Shown: one piece after another, positions 1 to 5,315 of the stretch
How positions within the stretch are numbered: the stretch's first letter is position 1
Layout of the letters: each line of letters starts with the position of its first letter
NCBI GenBank assembly: GCA_947259435.1
Contig: CAMYMP010000051.1
Location: forward strand, 1 to 5,961
Direction of reading: 5' to 3'
DNA length: 5,961 nucleotides
Origin: an uncultured Woeseiaceae bacterium
Lineage (GTDB): Bacteria; Pseudomonadota; Gammaproteobacteria; Woeseiales; Woeseiaceae
Position numbers and translations under genes: made by a program
Notes under the pieces: model-generated
What the model was told of the DNA's origin: nothing
Databases searched by the model: none
The model's input: only the letters and a program-made list of their open reading frames with translations

Positions 1-2
1 TC

Positions 3-83
3 GGCCGCGGCCGGGATACATATCAACTTCATGGCTCGCTGCGCTGCGCTTTACTTCCGTTGACATATATCCCGCCCGCGGCC
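3..83 (-). repeat. Long imperfect inverted repeat upstream of aroB
   Basis: Arms 3-26 and 60-83 (24 nt each) are complementary at 21 of 24 positions, around a 33-nt centre (27-59). The three mismatches are 11/75 (C with C), 19/67 (C with A) and 22/64 (A with C). On the minus strand the last two become G-U wobbles, so only one pair is broken there. This suggests that, if the element acts as RNA, it is transcribed from the minus strand, away from aroB. The centre is rich in GCGCTGCG-type repeats. There is no T-run, so it is not a standard terminator. It could be a dispersed intergenic repeat or a small mobile palindrome. The inverted repeat is seen directly; any role is inference. Confidence 0.75.
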
Positions 84-105
84 CTACTGATGTAATCTAG
101 CGCGC

Positions 106-1173
106 ATGTCTACGCGTACGATTAACGTTGAGCTTGGGGAACGAAGTTATCCGATCGTCATCGGTAGCGGGTTGCTCGGCGGTGGTTTCGATCTCACACG
201 GTATCTCGCGGGCGGAGACTGCCTGATCGTCAGTAACGAGACGGTTGCGCCGCTGTATCTTGACAAGCTCATGTCCAACCTCGAGGGCTGCGAGGTGGAG
301 TCCGTCAATCTGCCCGACGGAGAAGCGTTCAAAACAATCGAGACCGCAGCTTCGGTGTTCGACAAGCTGGTGGCAAGCAAAGCGAACCGAGACACGACGG
401 TCATTGCGCTCGGCGGCGGCGTGGTCGGGGACATCGCAGGGTTCGCGGCCGCCTGTTACATGCGCGGCGTTGCCTTCATTCAGGTACCAACCACGTTACT
501 CGCGCAGGTGGATTCGTCGGTCGGCGGCAAGACCGGCGTCAACCATCCGCACGGCAAGAACCTGATTGGCGCGTTTCATCAACCCAGAGTTGTGCTGATC
601 GACACTGCGACACTGGATACACTGCCGGACCGTGAACTGAAAGCCGGCCTGGCCGAAGTGATCAAGTACGGAGCCATTGCCGACGTGGCTTTTTTCGGCT
701 GGCTCGAGGAAAACATGCCGGCTTTGCTCGACAGGAACCCGGATGCGCTGGCACATGCCGTACAGCGCTCGTGTGAAATCAAGGCCGAGGTCGTCGCCGA
801 CGACGAGCGCGAGGCAGATCGACGGGCTATCCTGAACTTCGGTCATACATTCGGGCACGCAATCGAGCATTGCCAGGGTTACGGCGAATGGCTGCACGGC
901 GAGGCTGTTGCCGTCGGCATGTTGATGGCTGCGGAGCTGAGCGGCGTCGGGACCGACGAGTTGAACCGGCTGCGCGAGCTCATCGTTGCCGCGGGTTTGC
1001 CGAGCCGTCCGCCTGTTACCGGCGCGGACCAGATGCTTGCCGCAATGGGCATGGACAAGAAAGTCCGGCAAAAAAAGCTGCGCTTCGTGTTGTTGCGCCG
1101 ACTGGGAGAAGCAACCTTTGCGTCCGAGTATGACGAGACAGAATTGCGGCGTATTCTTGAGGTTGCCGATTGA
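106..1173 (+). CDS. aroB: 3-dehydroquinate synthase
   Basis: Converts DAHP (3-deoxy-D-arabino-heptulosonate 7-phosphate) to 3-dehydroquinate, the second step of the shikimate pathway, using NAD and a divalent metal in the cytoplasm. The 355-residue protein has the usual family length and aligns end to end with E. coli AroB as I recall it. Visible motifs are the NAD-binding GGGVVGD (103-109), [16 protein letters not shown] (128-143), K151-N152, and the metal ligands E184 (GLAEVIKYG), H247 (GHTFGHAIE) and H264 (WLHGEA). No key residue is missing. The ATG at 106 is the only usable start: the frame has a stop at 88-90 and no GTG or TTG between. No good Shine-Dalgarno sequence precedes it, which may mean coupling to an upstream gene (aroK is the common neighbour) or weak initiation. 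Its stop overlaps the next start by one base. Confidence 0.98.
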   Translation: MSTRTINVELGERSYPIVIGSGLLGGGFDLTRYLAGGDCLIVSNETVAPLYLDKLMSNLEGCEVESVNLPDGEAFKTIETAASVFDKLVASKANRDTTVIALGGGVVGDIAGFAAACYMRGVAFIQVPTTLLAQVDSSVGGKTGVNHPHGKNLIGAFHQPRVVLIDTATLDTLPDRELKAGLAEVIKYGAIADVAFFGWLEENMPALLDRNPDALAHAVQRSCEIKAEVVADDEREADRRAILNFGHTFGHAIEHCQGYGEWLHGEAVAVGMLMAAELSGVGTDELNRLRELIVAAGLPSRPPVTGADQMLAAMGMDKKVRQKKLRFVLLRRLGEATFASEYDETELRRILEVAD

Positions 1174-2306
1174 TGCCTGTGGAGCTTGCGCCCTACGCGG
1201 CAAACGAAAAGCAAAGTCGCGGCAGGCGATACGCAGAACCCGGCGCGAAGTACCGCGGCGAGTATCAGCGAGATCGCGACCGCATTATTCACTCCACGGC
1301 CTTTCGCCGTCTGATGTACAAAACGCAGGTCTTCGTCAACCACGAGGGCGACCTGTACCGCACGCGTCTGACGCATTCACTGGAGGTGTCGCAGATTGGC
1401 CGGTCCGTTGCCAGTGCTCTGCGGCTGAACGAACCGCTCACTGAGGCGATTTGTCTGGCGCACGACCTCGGCCACACTCCGTTCGGCCACGCAGGTCAGG
1501 ACGAATTGAACGCGTGCATGCGCGACTTCGGCGGGTTCGAACACAATTTGCAGTCGCTGCGCGTCGTGGACGAACTCGAAGCCAAGTACGCTGATTTTCC
1601 CGGTCTGAACCTGATGTTCGAAACGCGCGAGGGGATACTCAAACACTGTTCGGCGCGCAATGCCCGCGAGCTTGGCGACGTTGGCGAACGGTTTATCAAA
1701 CGCGAACAGGCAGGTCTCGAGGCGCAGCTTGCAAACATTGCTGACGCGATTGCGTATAACAATCATGACGTTGACGATGGCTTTCGTGCGGGATTGCTCA
1801 GCCTCGGGCAATTGCGCGATCAGCCGCTGTTCGCGGCAGCGTTTGACCGCGTGCACAAGCGCTATCCTGATCTCGAAGATCGCCGCCTTATCTACGAAAT
1901 TATCCGGCGCATGATCGGCACTGTCGTCACCGATCTGATAGAAACGACGCAAAGGAACATCGACGCCTCAGATCCGCAATCGATTGACGATGTTCGACAG
2001 GCCGGCAAACCGCTGGTTGCGTTTTCTGACGAAATCCACGAGCAACACGTTTCGCTGAAGCGATTTCTTAGCCGGCATTTATACTCGCACGAGCAAAAAC
2101 TCGAGATGACGCGCAGGGCTCAGACGATCATTCGTGAACTGTTCGAGCTTTACAGCCGAGACGCGCGGAAGATGCCGGCCGAGTTTACCGAACGGGCCGA
2201 GAGCGAGGAGGAAGCTGATCGCGCCCGGGTTGTCGCCGACTATGTTGCCGGTATGACCGACCGCTACGCGATTTCAGAGCACAAACGGCTGATCCGGGCA
2301 AACTGA
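1173..2306 (+). CDS. dgt: dGTP triphosphohydrolase-like HD-domain protein
   Basis: Predicted to hydrolyse dGTP or other dNTPs to the deoxynucleoside and triphosphate, so affecting cytoplasmic dNTP pools. The HD metal site is complete: H68 (TRLTHSLEV), H97-D98 (AHDLGHTPFGH) and D191 (ANIADAIAYNNHD). The N-terminal segment RDRDRIIHSTAFRRL (33-47) is typical of the family. At 377 residues it matches the shorter dGTPase-like subfamily rather than the roughly 500-residue E. coli Dgt, so the true substrate and any allosteric dNTP activation are uncertain. The ATG at 1173 is chosen over a TTG at 1170 because it forms a TGATG overlap with the aroB stop, and GAGG at 1159-1162 lies 10 nt upstream. It is probably cotranscribed and translationally coupled with aroB. 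Confidence 0.94.
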   Translation: MPVELAPYAANEKQSRGRRYAEPGAKYRGEYQRDRDRIIHSTAFRRLMYKTQVFVNHEGDLYRTRLTHSLEVSQIGRSVASALRLNEPLTEAICLAHDLGHTPFGHAGQDELNACMRDFGGFEHNLQSLRVVDELEAKYADFPGLNLMFETREGILKHCSARNARELGDVGERFIKREQAGLEAQLANIADAIAYNNHDVDDGFRAGLLSLGQLRDQPLFAAAFDRVHKRYPDLEDRRLIYEIIRRMIGTVVTDLIETTQRNIDASDPQSIDDVRQAGKPLVAFSDEIHEQHVSLKRFLSRHLYSHEQKLEMTRRAQTIIRELFELYSRDARKMPAEFTERAESEEEADRARVVADYVAGMTDRYAISEHKRLIRAN

Positions 2307-2317
2307 TGCGAGGGCTC

Positions 2318-2326
2318 TGTTAGAAT
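2318..2326 (+). promoter_or_regulatory. Candidate extended -10 promoter for pyrF-hemE
   Basis: TGTTAGAAT reads as TG-N-TAGAAT, an extended -10 with 5 of 6 matches to TATAAT. It lies in the 63-bp gap after the dgt-like gene. The -35 region at the right spacing (about 2298-2303, GCAAAC) is poor, as is common for extended -10 promoters. Transcription would start near 2333, inside the GC-rich inverted repeat that follows. Inferred from motif and position only. Confidence 0.45.
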
Positions 2327-2328
2327 GC

Positions 2329-2346
2329 GCCGGCGCCCGCGCCGGC
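2329..2346 (+). repeat. GC-rich hairpin in the pyrF leader
   Basis: GCCGGCG (2329-2335) and CGCCGGC (2340-2346) form a perfect 7-bp stem with a 4-nt loop. The sequence after it is ACAACAACTAAAG, without a T-run, so it is not a convincing intrinsic terminator for the upstream gene. It lies 23 nt before the pyrF start and could be a leader hairpin or an mRNA-stabilising structure. Confidence 0.55.
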
Positions 2347-2357
2347 ACAACAACTAA

Positions 2358-2362
2358 AGAGG
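2358..2362 (+). promoter_or_regulatory. Ribosome binding site that fixes the GTG start of pyrF
   Basis: AGAGG lies 7 nt before the GTG at 2370. A second AGGA (2365-2368) is too close to be used for that start. The next in-frame ATG (2415) falls inside the conserved first strand of the OMP decarboxylase fold, so the GTG start is preferred. Confidence 0.7.
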
Positions 2363-2369
2363 CCAGGAA

Positions 2370-3089
2370 GTGACTCACGACAATATTCCCGTCAAGGACC
2401 GATTGATTTTCGCGATGGACGTGCCGGACTGTGATCAGGCTCGAGCGCTTGCCGATGAACTCGGCGACGCCGTGACGTTCTACAAGATCGGTCTCGAGCT
2501 GATGATGAGCGGCGGCTACTTCGAGTTGCTCGACTGGATGCTGGCCAGGGACAAGCAAGTATTCTGTGACCTCAAATTCTTCGATATTCCGGCTACGGTA
2601 GGCTCGGCCGTTCGCGCGCTCAAGGATCGGGGAGCAAGCTTCGTAACTGTGCACGGTAACCAGTCGATCATGGAAGCCGCAGCGGAGAACAAAGGTGACA
2701 CGCTCAAAGTCCTCGGCGTTACGGTGCTGACCAGCCTGGATCGCGGCGATCTCGATGATCTCGGTTTCGATTGCGACGTGGGAGATCTTGTATTGTCACG
2801 CGCCCGGCGCGCACTAGAGGCCGGATGCGACGGCGTCATTTCGTCCGGTCTCGAAGTGCCCAGACTTCGTGAGCTCGTCGATCCCAAGTTGCTGGTCGTC
2901 ACACCGGGCATTCGCCCGGTCGACAACAAACCCGAGGGAGACCAGAAACGTGTTGTGAGCGTCGAGAAGGCCTTCGCCAATGGCGCCGACTATATAGTGA
3001 TCGGCAGGCCGATTCGCGACGCTGCGAGCCCACGCGCGGCAGCCGAAGCGGTCCAGGAGATGATCGCTGCACAGGTGGCGCGCTCATGA
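2370..3089 (+). CDS. pyrF: Orotidine 5'-phosphate decarboxylase
   Basis: Catalyses the last step of de novo UMP synthesis, decarboxylation of OMP, as a cytoplasmic TIM-barrel dimer. The 239-residue length is normal. Visible family motifs are RLIFAMD with D17, YKIG with K39, the catalytic signature DLKFFDIP with D67, K69 and D72, the TVHG segment with H95, TPGIRP (178-183) and the phosphate-gripping IGRPI with R213. The signature has F where E. coli has H (DLKFHDIP); this position is not one of the catalytic D/K/D residues and other bacteria vary there. The start is GTG, supported by AGAGG 7 nt upstream. The stop overlaps the hemE start (ATGA), so the two are almost certainly translated from one mRNA. 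Confidence 0.97.
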   Translation: MTHDNIPVKDRLIFAMDVPDCDQARALADELGDAVTFYKIGLELMMSGGYFELLDWMLARDKQVFCDLKFFDIPATVGSAVRALKDRGASFVTVHGNQSIMEAAAENKGDTLKVLGVTVLTSLDRGDLDDLGFDCDVGDLVLSRARRALEAGCDGVISSGLEVPRLRELVDPKLLVVTPGIRPVDNKPEGDQKRVVSVEKAFANGADYIVIGRPIRDAASPRAAAEAVQEMIAAQVARS

Positions 3090-4153
3090 CCGAGCTGCAG
3101 AACGATCTCCTGCTGCGCGCGCTGCTCTGCGAGCCCGTGGAGCGGACACCGCTCTGGATCATGCGCCAGGCGGGCCGCTACCTGCCCGAGTATCGTGAAA
3201 TTCGCGCCCAGGCCGGTGACTTCATGAGCCTGTGCCGAAATCCCGAGCTGGCTTGCGAGGTGACGATGCAGCCGCTGCGGCGTTACAAGCTGGATGCGGC
3301 AATCCTGTTTTCGGACATCCTCACGGTCCCGGATGCGATGGGGCTCGGGCTATATTTCGAGACCGGCGAGGGCCCGAAATTCAAGCGGCCGGTTCGCTCG
3401 GCCAGCGACATCCGAAAGCTGCGCGTCATCGACGTTGCAGACGACCTGGCCTACGTGTTCGATGCCGTCCGGACCATACGCCGCGAGCTCGACGGCCGCG
3501 TGCCGCTGATCGGCTTTGCCGGTAGTCCGTGGACGGTCGGCACATACATGGTCGAGGGCGGCTCGAGCCGCGAGTTCAGCACAATCAAGGGCCTGGCCGC
3601 AGAAAATCCAAAGGCGCTCGATGCGCTGCTCGATACAGTCGCGAAGACCACCGTCAATTATCTGAATGCCCAGATCGAATCCGGCGCGCAGGTCGTCATG
3701 GTATTCGACACCTGGGGCGCAGCACTCGAGCCAGTTGACTATCGGCGCTTCTCACTCGCGAGCATGCAGCAAATTGTCGATGGATTGACGCGCGAGAGCG
3801 ACGGCAGGCGCGTCCCGGTGATTTTGTTTACCAAAGGTGCCGGGCCACTGCTTACCGACATGGTTGCTACGGGATGCGATGCGCTCGGCGTCGACTGGAC
3901 GACGGACCTCGCGACGGCGCGCGGCTATGTCGAAGACAAGGTGGCGCTGCAGGGCAACCTCGATCCGGCCACGTTGCGGGAATCGCCGGAGGTTATCCGC
4001 CAGGGCGTAGCGGATACCCTTGCCAGTTATGGCACGGGCCCCGGACACGTCTTCAACCTCGGCCACGGCATCACGCCGGACATCGACCCGGACAACGTCT
4101 CCGTTCTCGTAGACGCTGTCCACGAAATGAGCCCGAAATATCACAAAGCGTAG
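3086..4153 (+). CDS. hemE: Uroporphyrinogen III decarboxylase
   Basis: Removes the four acetate carboxyl groups of uroporphyrinogen III to give coproporphyrinogen III in heme synthesis; cytoplasmic and cofactor-free. The 355-residue protein aligns along its whole length with E. coli HemE as I recall it. Key segments are [14 protein letters not shown] (24-37, with R27 and R31), [18 protein letters not shown] with the catalytic aspartate D77, [16 protein letters not shown] (146-161, with Y154), FDTWG (207-211) and the C-terminal FNLGHGI with H327. The ATG overlaps the pyrF stop by 4 bp, and AGGTGG (3073-3078) sits 7 nt upstream inside pyrF. Pairing of pyrimidine and heme genes here is probably an accident of compact packing rather than a shared pathway. 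No clear terminator follows. Confidence 0.98.
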   Translation: MTELQNDLLLRALLCEPVERTPLWIMRQAGRYLPEYREIRAQAGDFMSLCRNPELACEVTMQPLRRYKLDAAILFSDILTVPDAMGLGLYFETGEGPKFKRPVRSASDIRKLRVIDVADDLAYVFDAVRTIRRELDGRVPLIGFAGSPWTVGTYMVEGGSSREFSTIKGLAAENPKALDALLDTVAKTTVNYLNAQIESGAQVVMVFDTWGAALEPVDYRRFSLASMQQIVDGLTRESDGRRVPVILFTKGAGPLLTDMVATGCDALGVDWTTDLATARGYVEDKVALQGNLDPATLRESPEVIRQGVADTLASYGTGPGHVFNLGHGITPDIDPDNVSVLVDAVHEMSPKYHKA

Positions 4154-4364
4154 CCTGCGGCCTGCATGTTCGCCATCGTCGTGTCTCGATCCCGCTTGAC
4201 GGTGCTTTCCTGTAACTGAAAGTGTCGGAAGTCCCGGCCCTCAGGCAATACTTGCTGGTCGTGAAGGGCGGCTATGCACCCAAAAGCAGACGTTCAGATA
4301 ACAGCTTTCGAGCTACAATGACCGTCTGCAAATGACCCTTAGCGGACGTTAGTAAATTCCAGAA
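4154..4364 (+). other. Intergenic region after hemE, no gene seen
   Basis: The 374-bp gap between hemE and the next gene starts with about 130 bp (4154-4283) in which I see no credible gene, strong terminator or promoter. A TTGACG at 4196-4201 has no matching -10, and a weak CTTTC/GAAAG hairpin around 4205-4224 has no T-run. From 4284 it becomes a repeat, then a promoter and a riboswitch, each listed separately. Confidence 0.6.
4284..4350 (+). repeat. Intergenic repeat copy 1 (17-bp GACCCTTAGCGGACGTT core)
   Basis: The core at 4334-4350 is identical over 17 bp to 5269-5285. Similarity extends upstream with gaps: both copies start with AAGCAG, then CG and TCA at matching places, and share ATGAC before the core. 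Inside copy 1, CGTCTGC (4323-4329) can pair with GCGGACG (4342-4348, one G-T wobble) and also perfectly with GCAGACG (4286-4292). It therefore holds three related units, two direct and one inverted. It ends 15 bp before the riboswitch promoter. Confidence 0.7.
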
Positions 4365-4392
4365 TTGACGGCCCATCCGGGTCATTCATAAT
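4365..4392 (+). promoter_or_regulatory. Sigma70-type promoter of the riboswitch transcript
   Basis: TTGACG (4365-4370, 5 of 6 to the -35 consensus), a 16-nt spacer, and CATAAT (4387-4392, 5 of 6 to the -10 consensus). The predicted start is about 4399-4401, only a few bases before the riboswitch aptamer. This fits a leader that begins with the aptamer itself. A small palindrome, TTGTC-CC-GACAA (4392-4403), overlaps the end of the -10 and the start site. Confidence 0.75.
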
Positions 4393-4401
4393 TGTCCCGA
4401 C

Positions 4402-4507
4402 AAAGGCAAAACCAGCCAAAGCTGGTGACGCAAAACCACGGGTCCTCGCTTCCTCCGCCACGCCTTCTGCGACGCGACGAAGGACCCCAAGATCGCCGGG
4501 TTGCCGC
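4402..4507 (+). promoter_or_regulatory. Cyclic di-GMP-I (GEMM-I) riboswitch
   Basis: The conserved GEMM-I landmarks occur in order: GGCAAAACC (4405-4413), a first hairpin ACCAGC/GCTGGT (4411-4416 and 4421-4426) capped by CAAA, then GACGCAAAACCACGGGTCCT (4427-4446), a second hairpin with a perfect 7-bp stem GGGTCCT/AGGACCC (4440-4446 and 4481-4487), and AGATCGCCGGGTTGCC (4490-4505). GGCAA (4405-4409) and TTGCC (4501-4505) are fully complementary and can close the structure. By alignment from memory with the Vibrio cholerae Vc2 aptamer, g4406, a4433 and c4504 probably take the roles of ligand-contacting G20, A47 and C92. Two departures are seen: CAAA instead of the usual GAAA tetraloop, and A instead of G at 4435. 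The aptamer ends about 10 nt before the Shine-Dalgarno sequence of the secreted-protein gene, so control is more likely at translation start than by termination. Whether c-di-GMP turns the gene on or off cannot be read here. Confidence 0.93.
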
Positions 4508-4514
4508 AAACCAC

Positions 4515-4520
4515 AGGGAG
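4515..4520 (+). promoter_or_regulatory. Ribosome binding site of the riboswitch-controlled gene
   Basis: AGGGAG lies 7 nt before the ATG at 4528, which favours that ATG over the in-frame ATG two codons later (4534). CTTCCT at 4449-4454, in the variable tip of the second riboswitch hairpin, could pair with all six bases (one G-U), making a possible sequestering partner. A match this short can arise by chance. Confidence 0.7.
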
Positions 4521-4527
4521 AATATAG

Positions 4528-5091
4528 ATGAAAATGACATCACTGAAGGTGCGTCTTGCATTGGCATTGTCGCTCGTAATGCTGATTGGAGCAGGTGCGG
4601 CACAGGCAGATGAGCGCAGAGTCTGGATGCGTTTCGCAGGGGCGCTGCTGCAAAACGTAGAACAGACCGAAGTCACCGTGGACAGCACCACCGTCCCGGG
4701 TATGAAGAATACCGTCCACGTAAAAGCTTGGGGCAACCTAGGCCGCGCAGAAGTGACGGGATTCGGAATCGAAGTACTGACGCTCCCACCCGCGCCGGAT
4801 CCGGCGTGCCCAATCGGCTCTGGAAAGCTTGCTGACGTCGTCGAAAATAACCTCGTGCTGACGTTTGCCGATCTCTCGTTATTGTACGGCGAAGGCAGTG
4901 GTGTTCTCTGTTTAAACTTCGCGACCGGAGAAGTTGACGTATTGATTGACGGCCGCTGGACGGGCGGGACGCAGCGGTTTCGTGGTGCGAGCGGCGACTG
5001 GTCGCTGCACTTCGACGAGGCAGTACAGGTAGGCAATGCCGCCTCTATGCTCGCCGAGACTGGCATGATACGGGGGACGTTGGTTCGTTAG
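4528..5091 (+). CDS. Secreted protein of unknown function under c-di-GMP riboswitch control
   Basis: The 187-residue product has a clear signal peptide: basic start MKMTSLKVR, hydrophobic core to about residue 23, and an AQA cleavage site before D28, so the mature protein of about 160 residues is exported to the periplasm or beyond. I do not recognise the family. The mature part alternates short polar and hydrophobic stretches, suggesting mostly beta structure, with cysteines C94 and C128 that could form a disulfide. Near the C-terminus, GGTQRFRGASGDW (146-158) followed by GMIRGTL (179-185) resembles the GGTGRFxGATG...GxxxGT pattern of secreted beta-barrel-like proteins; that link is inference. 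It stands alone between a promoter-riboswitch and a terminator-like hairpin. Its upstream riboswitch points to a role tied to the motile/sessile switch, such as surface, matrix or envelope function, but no specific activity can be named. Confidence 0.88.
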   Translation: MKMTSLKVRLALALSLVMLIGAGAAQADERRVWMRFAGALLQNVEQTEVTVDSTTVPGMKNTVHVKAWGNLGRAEVTGFGIEVLTLPPAPDPACPIGSGKLADVVENNLVLTFADLSLLYGEGSGVLCLNFATGEVDVLIDGRWTGGTQRFRGASGDWSLHFDEAVQVGNAASMLAETGMIRGTLVR

Positions 5092-5099
5092 TGAGTACC

Positions 5100-5131
5100 G
5101 GGCGCCAGTTGTGCGGCTGGCGCCCTATTCT
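5100..5131 (+). terminator. Terminator-like hairpin after the secreted-protein gene
   Basis: GGGCGCCAG (5100-5108) and CTGGCGCCC (5117-5125) form a perfect 9-bp GC-rich stem with an 8-nt loop, 8 nt after the stop codon. The tail TATTCT has only four T in six bases, so intrinsic termination may be inefficient. The position at the end of a single-gene unit supports the call. Confidence 0.72.
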
Positions 5132-5160
5132 AGCGAAGGAGCAGAGCAAAGGGCCTCGTT

Positions 5161-5190
5161 AAGGGCCGCTTCTGGCCGTTAGGCGACGGT
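5161..5190 (+). repeat. Degenerate palindromic repeat unit
   Basis: AAGGGCCGCTTCTGGCC (5161-5177) matches the reverse complement of the 17-bp core at 11 of 17 positions. The overlapping GGCCGTTAGGCGACGGT (5174-5190) matches the core directly at 12 of 17. The two halves share GGCC, giving a worn palindrome related to the 4334 and 5269 cores. These alignments were made by eye. Confidence 0.4.
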
Positions 5191-5227
5191 CACCAGCAAG
5201 AAGAACGAACGGCCGGTGTGTACTCGT

Positions 5228-5285
5228 AAGCAGCCGCTCAACAATTCTGGGTTAGGATGACGGCTTCAGACCCTTAGCGGACGTT
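5228..5285 (+). repeat. Intergenic repeat copy 2 (17-bp GACCCTTAGCGGACGTT core)
   Basis: Second copy of the repeat at 4284-4350, in the same orientation, with the identical core at 5269-5285 and looser similarity from AAGCAG (5228-5233). CCGCT (5234-5238) can pair with AGCGG (5276-5280), and GGGT (5249-5252) with ACCC (5270-5273), making an interrupted hairpin. It ends 30 bp before the start of the next gene, so it could influence that gene's leader. Confidence 0.7.
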
Positions 5286-5315
5286 GGAACTTTTTCCTCT
5301 TGGAGCGCGGAAAAG

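Noticed and set aside
1170..1172. TTG as start of the dGTPase-like gene
   Set aside because: The next codon is ATG at 1173, which gives the usual TGATG overlap; the TTG would add one residue with no better ribosome binding site.
496..1203. A 235-codon open frame on the minus strand opposite aroB
   Set aside because: aroB is unmistakable on the other strand; the minus-strand frame is a by-product of GC-rich coding sequence.
2329..2346. Intrinsic terminator after the dGTPase-like gene
   Set aside because: The stem is good but no T-run follows it and it sits downstream of a candidate -10, so a leader hairpin is more likely.
4196..4201. TTGACG as a -35 box of an earlier promoter
   Set aside because: No -10-like sequence is found 15-19 nt downstream.
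4386..5066. A 226-codon open frame on the minus strand opposite the secreted-protein gene
   Set aside because: It lacks a recognisable protein pattern, runs through the riboswitch, and lies opposite a gene with a ribosome binding site, signal peptide and terminator.
5228..5288. Integron attC site at the second repeat
   Set aside because: GCTCAAC (5236-5242) fits RYYYAAC and a GTTG occurs near the end, but the last positions do not fit GTTRRRY, the inner arms pair poorly, copy 1 has no such ends, and no integrase or cassette array is seen.
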